Assembly (NCBI RefSeq): GCF_033807715.1
Contig: NC_084599.1
Location: 4,842,125-4,906,124, forward strand
Reading direction: 5' to 3'
Length of the DNA stretch: 64,000 nucleotides
DNA from: Cololabis saira
Lineage: Eukaryota > Chordata > Actinopteri > Beloniformes > Belonidae
The notes under the pieces are model-generated. The model did no database searches, had not been told where the DNA came from, and saw only the letters and a program-made list of their open reading frames with translations. A program made the translations under genes and the position numbers. This document shows, one piece after another, positions 53,571 through 64,000 of this stretch; the first letter of the stretch is position 1; the number at the start of each line of letters is the position of its first letter.

Positions 53571-54174
53571 TCTACCTTTTTGTTAAATGAGTTACACGGT
53601 GCATTATGTTACAAGTTCTTCATTTTCGGTTCTGTTCACTTCATTGGACGGATTGTTTCCTTCAGTAATCATGTCCTGATACTAGAAAGTGGAGGATGTG
53701 CGCTGGTTGGCAGGACTGGACTGTTTGTTGGCGCGGTGGCGGCTGCAACCTCCGTCCTCTGTTTGTGTTTAAACTACTCTCTGGGTGGTAAGGGGTGTGT
53801 AGGAGGCAGCAGGCAGTAATGATCCTCATAATGAGAGAGGAAGATGAAGGGTCTCAGACACACCCGAGGAGGAAGGGGAATGCCATGACAACAAAACAAG
53901 CTTCTTATTACTAAACAGAAGGAGCTGTCCTCACAGACGAGGCAAGCTCAAGTGTTTCTGGATACCTGTAAAGTTTGCTGTTTCACATGACCCTCTGACC
54001 TAAGGGTACAGGAAATAAACTGCTCTGTGCTGGCTTTCCTCTGCCTCCTTGGAGGATGCCCCAAGGCCTGCTTGTAGGCCCGGTTTTACTTCCTTTCCTC
54101 GTCCTCATCACCATGAAGCAGGTTTTTGAGCTTCCTGCCCAGGGGCCGCTTCATCACACCTTCTTTAACCCTTG
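53571..54174. other. unassigned
   Basis: No supported feature. An 85-codon frame at 53562-53819 has hydrophobic stretches but no splice or family support. Confidence 0.35.
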
Positions 54175-54178
54175 TACT

Positions 54179-54865
<687 letters not shown>

Positions 54866-54869
54866 TTAA

Positions 54870-55244
54870 AAGAGCTGCTTCACGTTCCTCTGACTTTGAC
54901 CCATTGACAGACAGATCAGCACAAACTGGGCCTGAACTGGGCTTTAAAGAGACAGAGCATGTCGGGGAGACACTTCAGGTGTTTCTTTGTGGGAAGAAGT
55001 GATGGGCTTCTTTTACAGAAACAAAACTTGTAAAGCTTTTCTGATAGCCAAGAAATAAGTGAATGAATACAATCATGTGGGTGATACTGAGGACCCCCTT
55101 ACTGCTTCCTAAGATAGTTAAATCAGGTAAATCAGGTAAATCAGGTAAATCACTTTGGACTTAATCTTGGAGAATAGCACTGAATAGTTGCCCTGTTTGT
55201 TGGGGTCCATCAACTAAGGCTGTCAGTTTAATCCATTGTTTAAT
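54870..55244. other. unassigned
   Basis: No feature, apart from three short direct 'aaatcaggt' repeats near 55121. Confidence 0.4.
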
Positions 55245-55895
55245 TGTTTAATTAGGATCCCCATTAGCTACAGCATGACTGCAGCTATTCTTCCTGGGGT
55301 CCGCCAACAGTTTAACATAATACAGTACATAATAAAAAAAAAAATACATTTCCACTAGATAAAGAGAATATCAAATTAAAAATACTCTGCAAAAAAATGA
55401 AAATGAAATGCAGACAGCGAAATGAGAACACAAAACAAAACAAAACAAAAACACTGCACAGTTAAGATTTCATCTGAGTGCTTCAAAAAGTCTGAAAAGC
55501 AGTCCAAAAATTCATTTAATTTGTAGTTTAGAACTTCACAACTGATTTAATACAGAAAAAAGGAAGAAAAAAATTCATTCAACAGTCAAAACCAACTATG
55601 TTTCCATTTCCAGCAGGTCAATCAGTCTCAGCAGCTGCTGTTTCAGTGATCTCTATTTCAATGTTCTATCATTGTTACTTATACTGATTCAAAAGATCTT
55701 GCTTCACTAATAATGTGAATGTTCTTATGCTGTTTGTGTGTGTGATGTGTTTGGGAAATGAGTTCCACTCATACATTCCCTGAACACAACAGTCCTGTTA
55801 CCAGCATTAGAATTCACATTAAGTAGTAAGAAAAAGACATTCAGCCGTGAGATTAGTACATCAGTAACCGCCGTAAGAAAACTCATTAACACTAA
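55245..55895 (-). repeat. LINE-associated dispersed repeat (inverse)
   Basis: 'aggatccccattagctacag' and 'attcttcctggggtccgcca' are standard phrases of a very common teleost LINE-linked repeat, here on the complement. Confidence 0.65.
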
Positions 55896-56634
55896 TACTG
55901 TGGTGATGTGACCCTGCCAGGAGAGGCTGGCTCCGGAAAGCCCAGCTGAGAAGTCTAAAAGCAGATAATGACGTGACCAACATCTGTCTTCTGAATGCTT
56001 AGGGAGACTCAGTGCAGTCTTAGATAGCGGCCTTAAACAGGTCCAGATGGAGAAATAAAGCTCTGCATCGGTCAGTCACCATGGAAAGATCTGAAAACTG
56101 CACAAAACTCCTCATTTCAGCTGGACGTAAAATGGTTTGTTGTCTTTGTAAAGTTCTGCTGAGGTGAACTGGCAGCCGATCACTGAACAGCGTGAACTGA
56201 TGGGGGAACGTGGAATTACCTGTCGCCGTCTTTCTCACGACCCGTGTCTGTGATTGATCTGTAGTTGTGAAGGTTAAGGTTCATGGTGATTTCTCCAGAA
56301 TCTGATCGTCTGAGCCCTGAGACGTAACTGGGGTTGTGGTCGCTCCTTTTAGTAAACATGGAGAAGACAAACTTGGTTTTGTAGCTGTCAAAAACAATTT
56401 CTGTCACAACTGGTTCAAATGTTTGAATGTTTTTTGCGAAGCTTAACTTTACCCAAGAGTAGGGGATACTTAGTATTGCCCATATTTATTTATGTATGTA
56501 ATTGGGGAGGCTTCACTTTTGTTAAATAAACAATGGTGACGTCTTATATTTTCCATGTTGTTTGCCTGAGGTTGAGTTTGTATAACTGGTCTGGTTAGAT
56601 GGTTTTTATTGAGACTAAAATAGGGCTCTTACCT
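55896..56634. other. unassigned
   Basis: No gene or named repeat was seen. Confidence 0.4.
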
Positions 56635-56638
56635 TTAA

Positions 56639-56978
56639 AGGAGCATGAGGCTCCTTTTAAGAAATGAGACTCTCTAGCGCCACCCTTCACCACGACGGCC
56701 GTTGGGGGTACTGCAGCCAACAGTGAAGCCGGCACGGGAGAACGGGGAGAACGTACATGCAGCGTCATGTGACGTCACATCCACAGGACAGCGCGGGAAA
56801 TTCGGGCCCGAATTGCAGCACATTTTGCAGCACACAGCCTGTTCAAGGCAAAGGAGAGATACACTAGAGGAATCATTCTTTTGGGTTTGGAACGCTTCAT
56901 CTGACATTATTACTAGAAAACTTAAAACGTTTACGAATTTTTTTCATAAATCCTGCCTCAATCCTGCCTCAAGCTCCT
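56639..56978. mobile_element. Kolobok-like MITE, copy 2
   Basis: Ends AGGAGCATGAGGC and GCCTCAAGCTCCT between TTAA (56635-56638) and TTAA (56979-56982). Nearly identical over its length to 31494-31834; 340 bp. Confidence 0.8.
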
Positions 56979-57394
56979 TTAAACATAGCTGTTTTTCATA
57001 AATACACATGCTCAAATGCTTAAAACTCATATAATGTAGTCATCTTCATACATACATACCGTCACTGGAGGGCAGCGTTTTACTGGAGAGGTCTGGAGTT
57101 TCTTCTTTTACATGTTGCCACAGACCTCCGTCTGTCAGTCAGCCTTTACATTTAATTTAAATATCATGTTGAATACAACAGAAGCTAATCACTGTTGTCA
57201 AAATATACAGAATCATTAATGAAAGCATTCACACTAACAAGTTTTCATTCTTATTGGATTAAGTCAGAGCCTTTTATTATTGGTTATAGATTATCAATTA
57301 AAAAACAGGCTTTCTTTTTTGGCATTTGGTACAAAAGGATCAATGGCTACAGATACAAAGAAACAATCTATTCCAAATACACATGCGAATAAAC

Positions 57395-57775
57395 ATGTAG
57401 ATATGTACATTTATTAATATATGTAGATATATAGACATATATTATGGATATAGATGTAGGTATGTATATGGATATATTGAGTTATATTATACGTACAGTA
57501 TTTGTATATCTATATCTCTATTAATATATATTGATTTATAGTTATATGTAGATATGTTGATATATAGATTTATAGTAATTTTTATGTATATAATTGGAGG
57601 TAAATATATGAACCAGCATATATAGCATATCTACTCTTATATAGTTATTCACGTATATTGTTATATCATAGCTGTTTATTGTTCTCTATTATATTGTAGT
57701 ATTATATTAAAGTAATGATAATGTAATACTATACACTATAATTATTTATTTAATTATTGTATTCTTTTTCTTAAC
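57395..57775. repeat. A-T rich low-complexity region
   Basis: Repeated 'atgtagatata', 'tatatt' and related words; no frame. Confidence 0.8.
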
Positions 57776-57869
57776 ATGCATGTTCAAAATAAAAATCTTC
57801 AAATCAAATATCAAATGTACAGAACAAAATACCACAGTTTTTGAGTTAGAAGATTTGTCCAGCTCTTTG

Positions 57870-58195
57870 CAGGTGTCGCGCCTTTGTCAGGCTGGTGAGG
57901 TGAGGACCCAGATGCAGGAGAGAGAGGGAGGCCGGAGGCAGGAGTTCTCAAAAACAAAGAAAAAAACTAAAACGCTGTTGAGCAGGATCAAAAAACTAAA
58001 GCTTTAACAAGGATCAAAACTGGGCTCAGGAACACAGAGGGAAGAAACAGTACGGTCCGACAGGGAACAAGGGAATGACAAGACCAGATATACTCATGGG
58101 ATAACGAGACATGACGAGACACAGGTGCAGACAATCAGGGCAGATGGGACACAGGCCGGGCAAAACAGAAACTCAAAGACTGGGGGAGGGAAGTG
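57870..58195. repeat. dispersed teleost repeat
   Basis: 'caggctggtgaggtgaggac' and 'gacacaggtgcagacaatca' are phrases I know from a common teleost element. The class is uncertain. Confidence 0.5.
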
Positions 58196-58197
58196 TC

Positions 58198-59215
58198 AAA
58201 CGCTGACAGCAGGAATATATTATATAAACGGACTGTAGTGTTGGGTGGGAAGGGAACAAAAACAATTAAAGCTGCAAGCAGCGATGAACGGGCCCTCGCA
58301 CGTGCAATTTTGCCAATAAAGGTCAAGGACCCAAAACTGAGTCCACTGACACCACCCATGACTCTTTATGTCAAACCATTCAAAAGATATGGCAGAGAAT
58401 AGGGACTATCAAATGTCGACCAATCAGAAGAAGGGGCATGGCTGATTTACACCAATTATGGTCATGGACTCAAAACTGAGTCCGATGACACCACCCACGA
58501 CTCTTTATGTCAAACCATTCAAAGGTTATGGCAGAAAGTAGGAACTATCAAATATGGACCAATCAGATGAAGGGGGGGCGCGCTTTTTGGTGTCTGGCCA
58601 CGGTAACGCTTTTGACTGAGAAAAGTAATGCACGTTGTCGCAGGACGGAGACACACATTTTGATGTATAACACACCTGGGTGCACGTTACGGTTCGGGCC
58701 GTATTAATGGCCGAAGAAGTGGCATAAATTGCGCCAAAATGACACGATTAATTCAAAATGGCCGACTTCCTGTTCGGTTTCGGCCATGGCGCCAAGAGAC
58801 TTTTCTTTAAGTTGCGACATGATACAGGTGTGTACCGATTTTCATGCATGTACGTCAAACCGTATTGTGGGGCTTGAGGCACGAAGTTTTCTGGCGCTGT
58901 TGAGCCATTAGGCCACGCCCATTCATGCAAACCATTAAATATAGAATTTTTCGCCAGGCCTGGTTTGCGTGCATAATTTGGTGACTTTTGGGGCACGTTT
59001 AGGGGGGCAAAAAGGCTCTCATTTCGTCAGAAGAAAAATAAAAACAAAGAGAACGAGAACTCCTACAGATACAATAGGGCCTTCGCACTGTCAGTGCTGA
59101 TCCAGCTGGACCTCCTAGGGGATTTCTGGCTTTTGTTCTCTCAGATGTAGGTAACTTTGGATAAAAGTGTCTGCTAAATGACAGTAGTAGCAGTAGTAGT
59201 AGTAGTACCGGTAGG
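58198..59215 (+). repeat. retroposon-like repeat split by the GGGCCC repeat
   Basis: The two halves (58198-58264 and 59095-59215) match the continuous copy at 28490-28700. The right half ends 'ggataaaagtgtctgctaaa' plus (AGT)n. Confidence 0.65.
58265..59095 (-). repeat. GGGCCCGAGCAC-family repeat, copy 3 (inverse)
   Basis: It starts 'aagctgcaagcagcgatgaa' and ends 'caatagggccttcgcactgt', the inverse of copy 1 with a shortened 5' end. Confidence 0.8.
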
Positions 59216-59789
59216 TCTTTTAGGCACATCCAACTGGGCTAGGGCCCCAAGCCAGACCCAGGACATCCTGGAGTGGTGGTATCTCTCAGCTGGCTCGGGG
59301 GCCTCTCATTTACTATTATCTCTATCTCTCACACATGGGCTGCTGTTTTCACGTTGTGATCTGAAAGCTAAATAAAACTCTACAAATGGTCTGGTATAAT
59401 CAACTAGTAACAAAAGGGATTTCATAAATAAAGACAAAATTGGATATTGGTACATAGTTGACCACAGCCAACTCCTTTAAGGGTGATTTATTTTCATGTT
59501 TATTGCCAGGGATGGTATTTCAAGATAAACTAAATACTGTACATGATTTGTGTTTGCTAATTCACAACTGCTGTACATTACTATCTCCCCCCTGTGCAAT
59601 TATTTAGTTTACAAAACCTGAAGCCAAAAGAAAACAATAATGACAATAATAGTGTGGGCAAACCTCCATAATCTAAAAGCTTGTAGATCCAACCTTAGCA
59701 GCAATAACTTGAAGTATTGCTTCCCTGTCTGAGTTGTTCATGTTTGTCCATTCTGTTTTACAATCTTTCCTTGTTTATTGAGGTTTATG
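59216..59789. other. unassigned
   Basis: No feature was recognised. Confidence 0.4.
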
Positions 59790-60205
59790 GATATTATCTT
59801 GTCTACTTGTATCCATCTATATCTCACTCAAATCATGAAAATGAACAACATGTGTTATCATAACTACGCAGATGACACACAAATCTATATAACCATCTGA
59901 CCAGGAGATTATAACCCAATTCAAACATTGATCAAATGCATTGATAAGATTAAAGAGGATGTGCCAGAATTCTCTTCAGTTAAATGAAGACAAAACAGAA
60001 ACAATAGTGTTTGGAGCCAAAGAAGAAAGATTAAACGTCAGCACTCAGCTTCAAGTAGTAAAGCTACAAACCAAGAGCCAAGCCAGAAATGTAGGAGTGG
60101 TTCTGGACTCGGACCAGAACTTTAACAGCCACATTAAGACAGTAGTGAAGTCAGCCTGTTATCACCTAAAGAACATCTGGAGGATTAAAGGACTGATGTC
60201 TCAGC
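59790..60205 (+). mobile_element. L2-type LINE reverse-transcriptase fragment
   Basis: It includes NYADDTQIYIT followed by 'LQLNEDKTETIVFGAKEE' and VGVVLDSDQNFNSHIKTVVK, the order of L2/CR1 reverse transcriptases. Frameshifts near 59960. Confidence 0.8.
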
Positions 60206-60206
60206 A

Positions 60207-60465
60207 ATCCACTTCCATTCAATTTTATTTCTATAGCGTCTATTACAACAGAAGTTGTCTCTAGGATCTTTCCAGAGACCCAGAACATAAACCCCCGAGC
60301 AATTAGTACATAAATATAACAAACAATGGCAGGTAAAAACTCCCCTTTACGGGAAGAAACCTGGACCAGGACCTGGATCATAAGGGGGTAGAAACCTGGA
60401 CCAGGACCTGGGTCATAAGGGCGGACCCTCCTGCTGAAGACCAGCTGGCAGAGCAGAAAAAGAGA
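60207..60465 (-). mobile_element. retroposon 3' end (inverse)
   Basis: It starts 'attcaattttatttctatag' and is the inverse of the tail at 32170-32424, with an internal duplication of 'acctggaccaggacctg'. Confidence 0.7.
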
Positions 60466-60559
60466 GATAGGAAAGAGAGGATGAAGAACAGAGAGAGGAG
60501 AGATACAGACCAGCACAACAAACTACAAGAACGATGGAGAACAATGATGGTTATGAAAT

Positions 60560-60952
60560 TGTTACGGCTCGCTCCTCTTCACCTTCACATCCACCCCTCC
60601 CCCCTCACTGATTGCTCCATGGCTCAGCTCAGCACACCTGATGTCCCTCACCAATCTTCACACCAGCCTGCCAATCTACAATCAACCACTGCCAGTATAA
60701 AGACCCAGTCTGCACTTCATTCCTCGCCAGAGCTTCACCTGTCTACACGTATGGTAAAGTACTACAGGCCAGCCTACAGTTTAGCTCTCTAAAGTTTTAG
60801 CAGAACTATTTAGCCTCACAGCTATTGCTAAGCTGTTAGCTTCATGCAGTTGCAGCCTTTGTTTTTCTCCTGCTGTGGTTTTTTCACCACTGACCCCGTT
60901 CTTCTCTTCTCCTCGTTGCTGTGCGCTTGGGTCACACTCACTAGCCATAACA
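60560..60952 (+). repeat. 5' LTR of Ty3/gypsy (Tf1/sushi-type) element
   Basis: Inferred LTR of about 393 bp, TGTTACGGCTCG to AGCCATAACA. It has a TATAAA box at 60696-60701, and the predicted RNA start lies about 30 bp later, at GCCAGAGCTT (60726-60735). Borders are inferred from TG/CA ends and the primer site, since the 3' LTR is outside the window. Confidence 0.7.
60696..60701 (+). promoter_or_regulatory. TATA box of the gypsy LTR
   Basis: TATAAA inside 'gccagtataaagaccc', 30 bp before the putative RNA 5' end. Confidence 0.7.
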
Positions 60953-60954
60953 GT

Positions 60955-60964
60955 AAGCTCTGGC
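60955..60964 (+). promoter_or_regulatory. predicted self-priming site
   Basis: AAGCTCTGGC, 2 nt after the LTR end, is the exact complement of GCCAGAGCTT at 60726-60735, the predicted start of the RNA. Tf1/sushi elements prime reverse transcription with the 5' end of their own mRNA in this way. Confidence 0.7.
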
Positions 60965-60982
60965 CAAAGTGACCCAGCCAGC

Positions 60983-63900
60983 ATGACGGATAGGACTCCG
61001 CCCTTGACCCCGCTTCAGGAGGCTAAATTGGCTCAACACTCTCGTCTGCTATCCGAGGCCTCTACGGTCATTGCAAACATGAAGACTGATCTCCAAGCGG
61101 TTTCAAGTGCTCAGCAGGCCCAGGCCTCTTCCCAGCAGACCCAGGTCAGCCGTCTCGCCACCTCAGTCCAGGCCCTCACTGACCAGGTCGCCGCTCTCAT
61201 AGCACAGACCGCTCCGTCCTCAGCTCCTCCGATTCCAGCGCCCAGGCCCAACTTAGTCCCTGAGCCAGACACGCCTCCCCCACGGGAGCCCCATCTTGTT
61301 GCTCCGGCTCTCTACGATGGGTCATTCGCTCTCTGTCGGGAGTTCATAATGCAGTGCGAGTACGTTTTTGATCTACAACCTAGCATGTATTCCACTGCCA
61401 CTGCTCGCATAGCTTACATTGCTAATCTGACCACGGGGCAGGCTCGTCGGTGGGTTATGGCTAGTCGAGAGGGCTCTGCACCCTATATGCAAGACTATGC
61501 AGCCTTTATTGAGGAATTTAAGACTGTTTTCGATCATGATGTCCATGGGCAGGATGCCGATTCAGCTCTTTCCGCCCTCCAGCAGGGTTCTGTCTCTGTG
61601 GCAGAGTATGCCACAGAGTTTCGCATCCTTGCAGCTCGCTGCAAATGGAACGAGGCCGCATTATTCAGTGCTTTCCGGCGGGGCTTGGCAGAGCCTGTGA
61701 AGGACGCCTTAGCCGGTAGAGAGAGGCCTAGTACCTTGAACGAGCTTATCTCCCTCTCCATTTCTCTTGATGAACGTCACCGGGAGCGCAAGCGAGAGAG
61801 GGCTCACCACAGTCGTAATGTATCCAGGCCACTCGCTCCACCTCCGGTCAGCCTTGATCGGCCTGTCCAGGTCTCCCCTTCAACTTCAACTTCTTTAACT
61901 TCTGCTGCTGAAGAGGAGCCTATGCAGTTGGGACGAGCTCGCTTGACTCCTGCAGAACGTGAGCACCGGAGACTACAGGGGCTCTGCATGTATTGTGCTA
62001 GCTCCGCACACTCTGTTGACTCATGCCCAATCCTGTCTTCCAGAGCCTCCTCAGCTCGGCAGTCAAAAGACAGGGCTCGGGGGTTCCGAGTGAGCCGCTT
62101 GGTTAACCCCCAGTCCCTCTCCAGTAAGGCCAGGTTCATTGTCACTCTTGCCTGGCAGGGAGGGACGCTCACCACTCCGGCGCTGATCGACTCTGGGGCT
62201 GATGAGAGCTTTATTGACCATCGCTACGCCATGGAGGTGGGTCTCCCCATTGCACCTCTGGAGAGGTCACTCTCAGCATTCGCTTTGGATGGACACCCTA
62301 TGGGGCCCGTCACCCACCGGTGCGACTCACTCACCCTCACGGTCTCTGGTAACCATGTGGAAAACATCCGCCCCTACATTATCAACTCTCCTGATATGCC
62401 ATTCATCTTAGGCAGACCTTGGCTGGAGCTCCACACCCCTCACGTCTGTTGGAGCTCGGGCCGCATTCTCAGCTGGAGCATTCCCTGCCATGCCCGCTGC
62501 CTTCGGTCCGCCCAGACGCCTTCCCCGATTAAGCGGCCCAGTCCTGTTCCTCCTGATCTCACCAAGGTTCCCGCTGAGTACCACGACTTGGCAGTGGCCT
62601 TCAGTAAGGAACGCGCCTGCACCCTTCCTCCCCACCGACCTTACGACTGTGCCATTGAGCTCCGTCCTGACGCCCAACTTCCAGTGAGTCGCCTCTACAA
62701 TCTCTCTCTACCTGAGAAGGCGGCTATGGACCGTTACATAAATGACTGTCTGGCTGAGGGCCTTATTCGCCCTTCCACATCTCCGGTGGGAGCAGGGTTC
62801 TTTTTCGTCAAGAAGAAGGGTGGGGATCTGAGGCCCTGCATAGACTACCGGCAGCTCAACAACATCACAATCAAGAACAAATACCCTCTCCCCCTCATGA
62901 GCTCCAACTTCGAACCCCTCGTTGGTGCTACCATCTTCACCAAGTTGGACCTCCGGAATGCGTACCACCTTGTGCGTATCCGTGAGGGGGATGAGTGGAA
63001 GACCGCCTTCAAAACCCCCCGTGGACACTACGAATATTTGGTCATGCCCTTTGGACTCACCAACGCACCCGCAGTCTTCCAGGCTCTTATGAATGACGTG
63101 CTCAGGGACATGCTAGAGGTATTCGTGGTCCTCTACCTGGATGACATCCTTGTGTTCTCCCGGGGCCTCCAGGAACATGTCCAGCATGTCCGCATGGTCA
63201 TTCAACGCCTCTTGGAGAACCGCCTTTTCATTAAGGCTGAGAAGTGTGTCTTTCACTCACCTTCTGTGGAGTTCCTAGGACTCATTGTTGAGGATGGCGG
63301 CATTCGTCCTGACCCCCGCAAGGTTCAAGCAGTCGTCGACTGGCCTCAACCCACCACCCGCAGACAGCTCCAAGGTTTCCTAGGATTTGCAAACTTCTAT
63401 CGCCGTTTTATTCGGAACTACAGCCGCATAGCTGCCCCCCTTACTCAACTCACCTCTACTCAACGTCCCTACATCTGGACACCTTCTGCCGACGCCGCCT
63501 TTGCTGCCCTCAAGAAGCACTTCACCACAGCCCCAGTCCTCCTCCATCCTGACCCCTCCAGGCCTTTCATAGTGGAGGTAGACGCTTCAGAGGTAGGCAT
63601 AGGGGCTGTCTTGTCCCAACGGTCAGCAGAGGACCAGAAGCTACACCCCTGTGCTTTCTTCTCCCGTCGGTTTAGTTCAGCAGAGGAGAACTACGATATC
63701 GGGAATAGAGAGCTGCTAGCCGTGGTGGCAGCCTTTGAGGAATGGCGCCACTTGCTTGAGGGTGTGGAGGAGCCCACAGTTGTCTGGTCTGATCACAAGA
63801 ATCTAACCTTCATCCGGGCTGCCAAGCGCCTTAACTCTCGTCAGGCAAGATGGGCACAGTTCCTGGATAGGTTCAACTATATCCTTACCTACAGACCTGG

Positions 63901-64000
63901 CTCCAGTAACACTAAGGCTGATGCTTTGTCCCGACTCCACGCACCTGAGAAGTCCTCGTCCGAGCCTGAGCCCATTATCCCTGCTTCTCGTGTCATAGGG
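60983..64000 (+). CDS. gag-pol polyprotein of Tf1/sushi-type Ty3/gypsy retrotransposon (5' part)
   Basis: One frame of 1006 codons without a stop, from ATG at 60983 to the window edge. It starts [18 protein letters not shown], then a Gln/Ala-rich coiled-coil-like stretch and a capsid-like region. A CCHC zinc knuckle follows (CxxCxxxxHxxxxC, residues 335-348; [14 protein letters not shown]). The protease motif LIDSGADES has D403. Reverse transcriptase includes [23 protein letters not shown] and YLDD (718-721). RNase H includes VDAS (D867), a later ELLAVV and SDHKNL (D937). Order Gag-PR-RT-RH and a single fused frame fit the Tf1/sushi chromovirus group; integrase must lie to the right. All visible catalytic residues are intact, so this copy may be young. 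It is a transposon gene, not a host gene. Confidence 0.93.
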   Translation, partial: MTDRTPPLTPLQEAKLAQHSRLLSEASTVIANMKTDLQAVSSAQQAQASSQQTQVSRLATSVQALTDQVAALIAQTAPSSAPPIPAPRPNLVPEPDTPPPREPHLVAPALYDGSFALCREFIMQCEYVFDLQPSMYSTATARIAYIANLTTGQARRWVMASREGSAPYMQDYAAFIEEFKTVFDHDVHGQDADSALSALQQGSVSVAEYATEFRILAARCKWNEAALFSAFRRGLAEPVKDALAGRERPSTLNELISLSISLDERHRERKRERAHHSRNVSRPLAPPPVSLDRPVQVSPSTSTSLTSAAEEEPMQLGRARLTPAEREHRRLQGLCMYCASSAHSVDSCPILSSRASSARQSKDRARGFRVSRLVNPQSLSSKARFIVTLAWQGGTLTTPALIDSGADESFIDHRYAMEVGLPIAPLERSLSAFALDGHPMGPVTHRCDSLTLTVSGNHVENIRPYIINSPDMPFILGRPWLELHTPHVCWSSGRILSWSIPCHARCLRSAQTPSPIKRPSPVPPDLTKVPAEYHDLAVAFSKERACTLPPHRPYDCAIELRPDAQLPVSRLYNLSLPEKAAMDRYINDCLAEGLIRPSTSPVGAGFFFVKKKGGDLRPCIDYRQLNNITIKNKYPLPLMSSNFEPLVGATIFTKLDLRNAYHLVRIREGDEWKTAFKTPRGHYEYLVMPFGLTNAPAVFQALMNDVLRDMLEVFVVLYLDDILVFSRGLQEHVQHVRMVIQRLLENRLFIKAEKCVFHSPSVEFLGLIVEDGGIRPDPRKVQAVVDWPQPTTRRQLQGFLGFANFYRRFIRNYSRIAAPLTQLTSTQRPYIWTPSADAAFAALKKHFTTAPVLLHPDPSRPFIVEVDASEVGIGAVLSQRSAEDQKLHPCAFFSRRFSSAEENYDIGNRELLAVVAAFEEWRHLLEGVEEPTVVWSDHKNLTFIRAAKRLNSRQARWAQFLDRFNYILTYRPGSSNTKADALSRLHAPEKSSSEPEPIIPASRVIG

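Overview
The window looks like nuclear DNA of a ray-finned (teleost) fish. It has widely spaced spliced exons with GT-AG junctions, a recognisable vertebrate gene (LRRC40), and many teleost-type mobile elements: hAT, PIF/Harbinger, piggyBac-like, Kolobok-like and Tc1 DNA transposons, L1- and L2-type LINEs, tRNA-derived SINEs and a Ty3/gypsy element. Simple repeats are unusually long. Nothing resembles a bacterial operon, and most open reading frames come from repeats.

Layout. (1) 2267-17103, minus strand: the first eight coding exons of lrrc40, encoding about 353 N-terminal residues of a protein near 600 residues; the 3' exons lie beyond the left edge. Its introns hold a hAT element with a LINE inserted in it (4156-5393), a hAT MITE with a perfect 8-bp duplication (5968-6346), a piggyBac-like MITE filled with a GGAA microsatellite (7459-8324), a Harbinger element carrying two LINE insertions (9103-11030) and a palindromic Tc1/mariner-type MITE (16429-16797). 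(2) 17500-22500: LINE tails, a decayed Tc1 transposon and a tandemly duplicated hAT relative. (3) 22509-28352: a 5.8-kb fold-back structure with inverted ends of about 305 bp, enclosing 4.5 kb of GGTACT/GGTGCT hexamers and a CpG-rich, Z-DNA-prone segment. (4) 28932-33368, plus strand: a small spliced gene for a PDZK1IP1/SMIM24-like single-pass membrane protein with a C-terminal PDZ ligand; its large intron is packed with nested transposons. (5) 34030-35068: a complete 1.04-kb non-autonomous LTR retrotransposon with a Lys-tRNA primer site, in a unit of a 37-bp minisatellite that reappears in the other orientation at 37-38.5 kb around an L2 fragment. (6) 38.5-60 kb: dispersed repeats, a 1.7-kb minisatellite in which each unit carries a CRE half-site next to a CCAAT box, further Harbinger, piggyBac-like and Kolobok-like elements, and one unassigned first coding exon (44266-44355). 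(7) 60560-64000: the 5' LTR, primer site and a 1006-codon uninterrupted gag-pol frame of a Tf1/sushi-type Ty3/gypsy element running off the right edge.

Two host genes are supported and one exon is unassigned. The rest records repeated insertion, nesting and tandem expansion. Points worth checking first are the fold-back/hexamer structure, the predicted self-priming signal of the gypsy element, the short Lys-primed LTR element, the CRE/CCAAT array, and two retroposons that used the same target site in two copies of one Harbinger element. Family names for DNA elements are inferred from termini and target-site duplications read by eye; no database search was possible.
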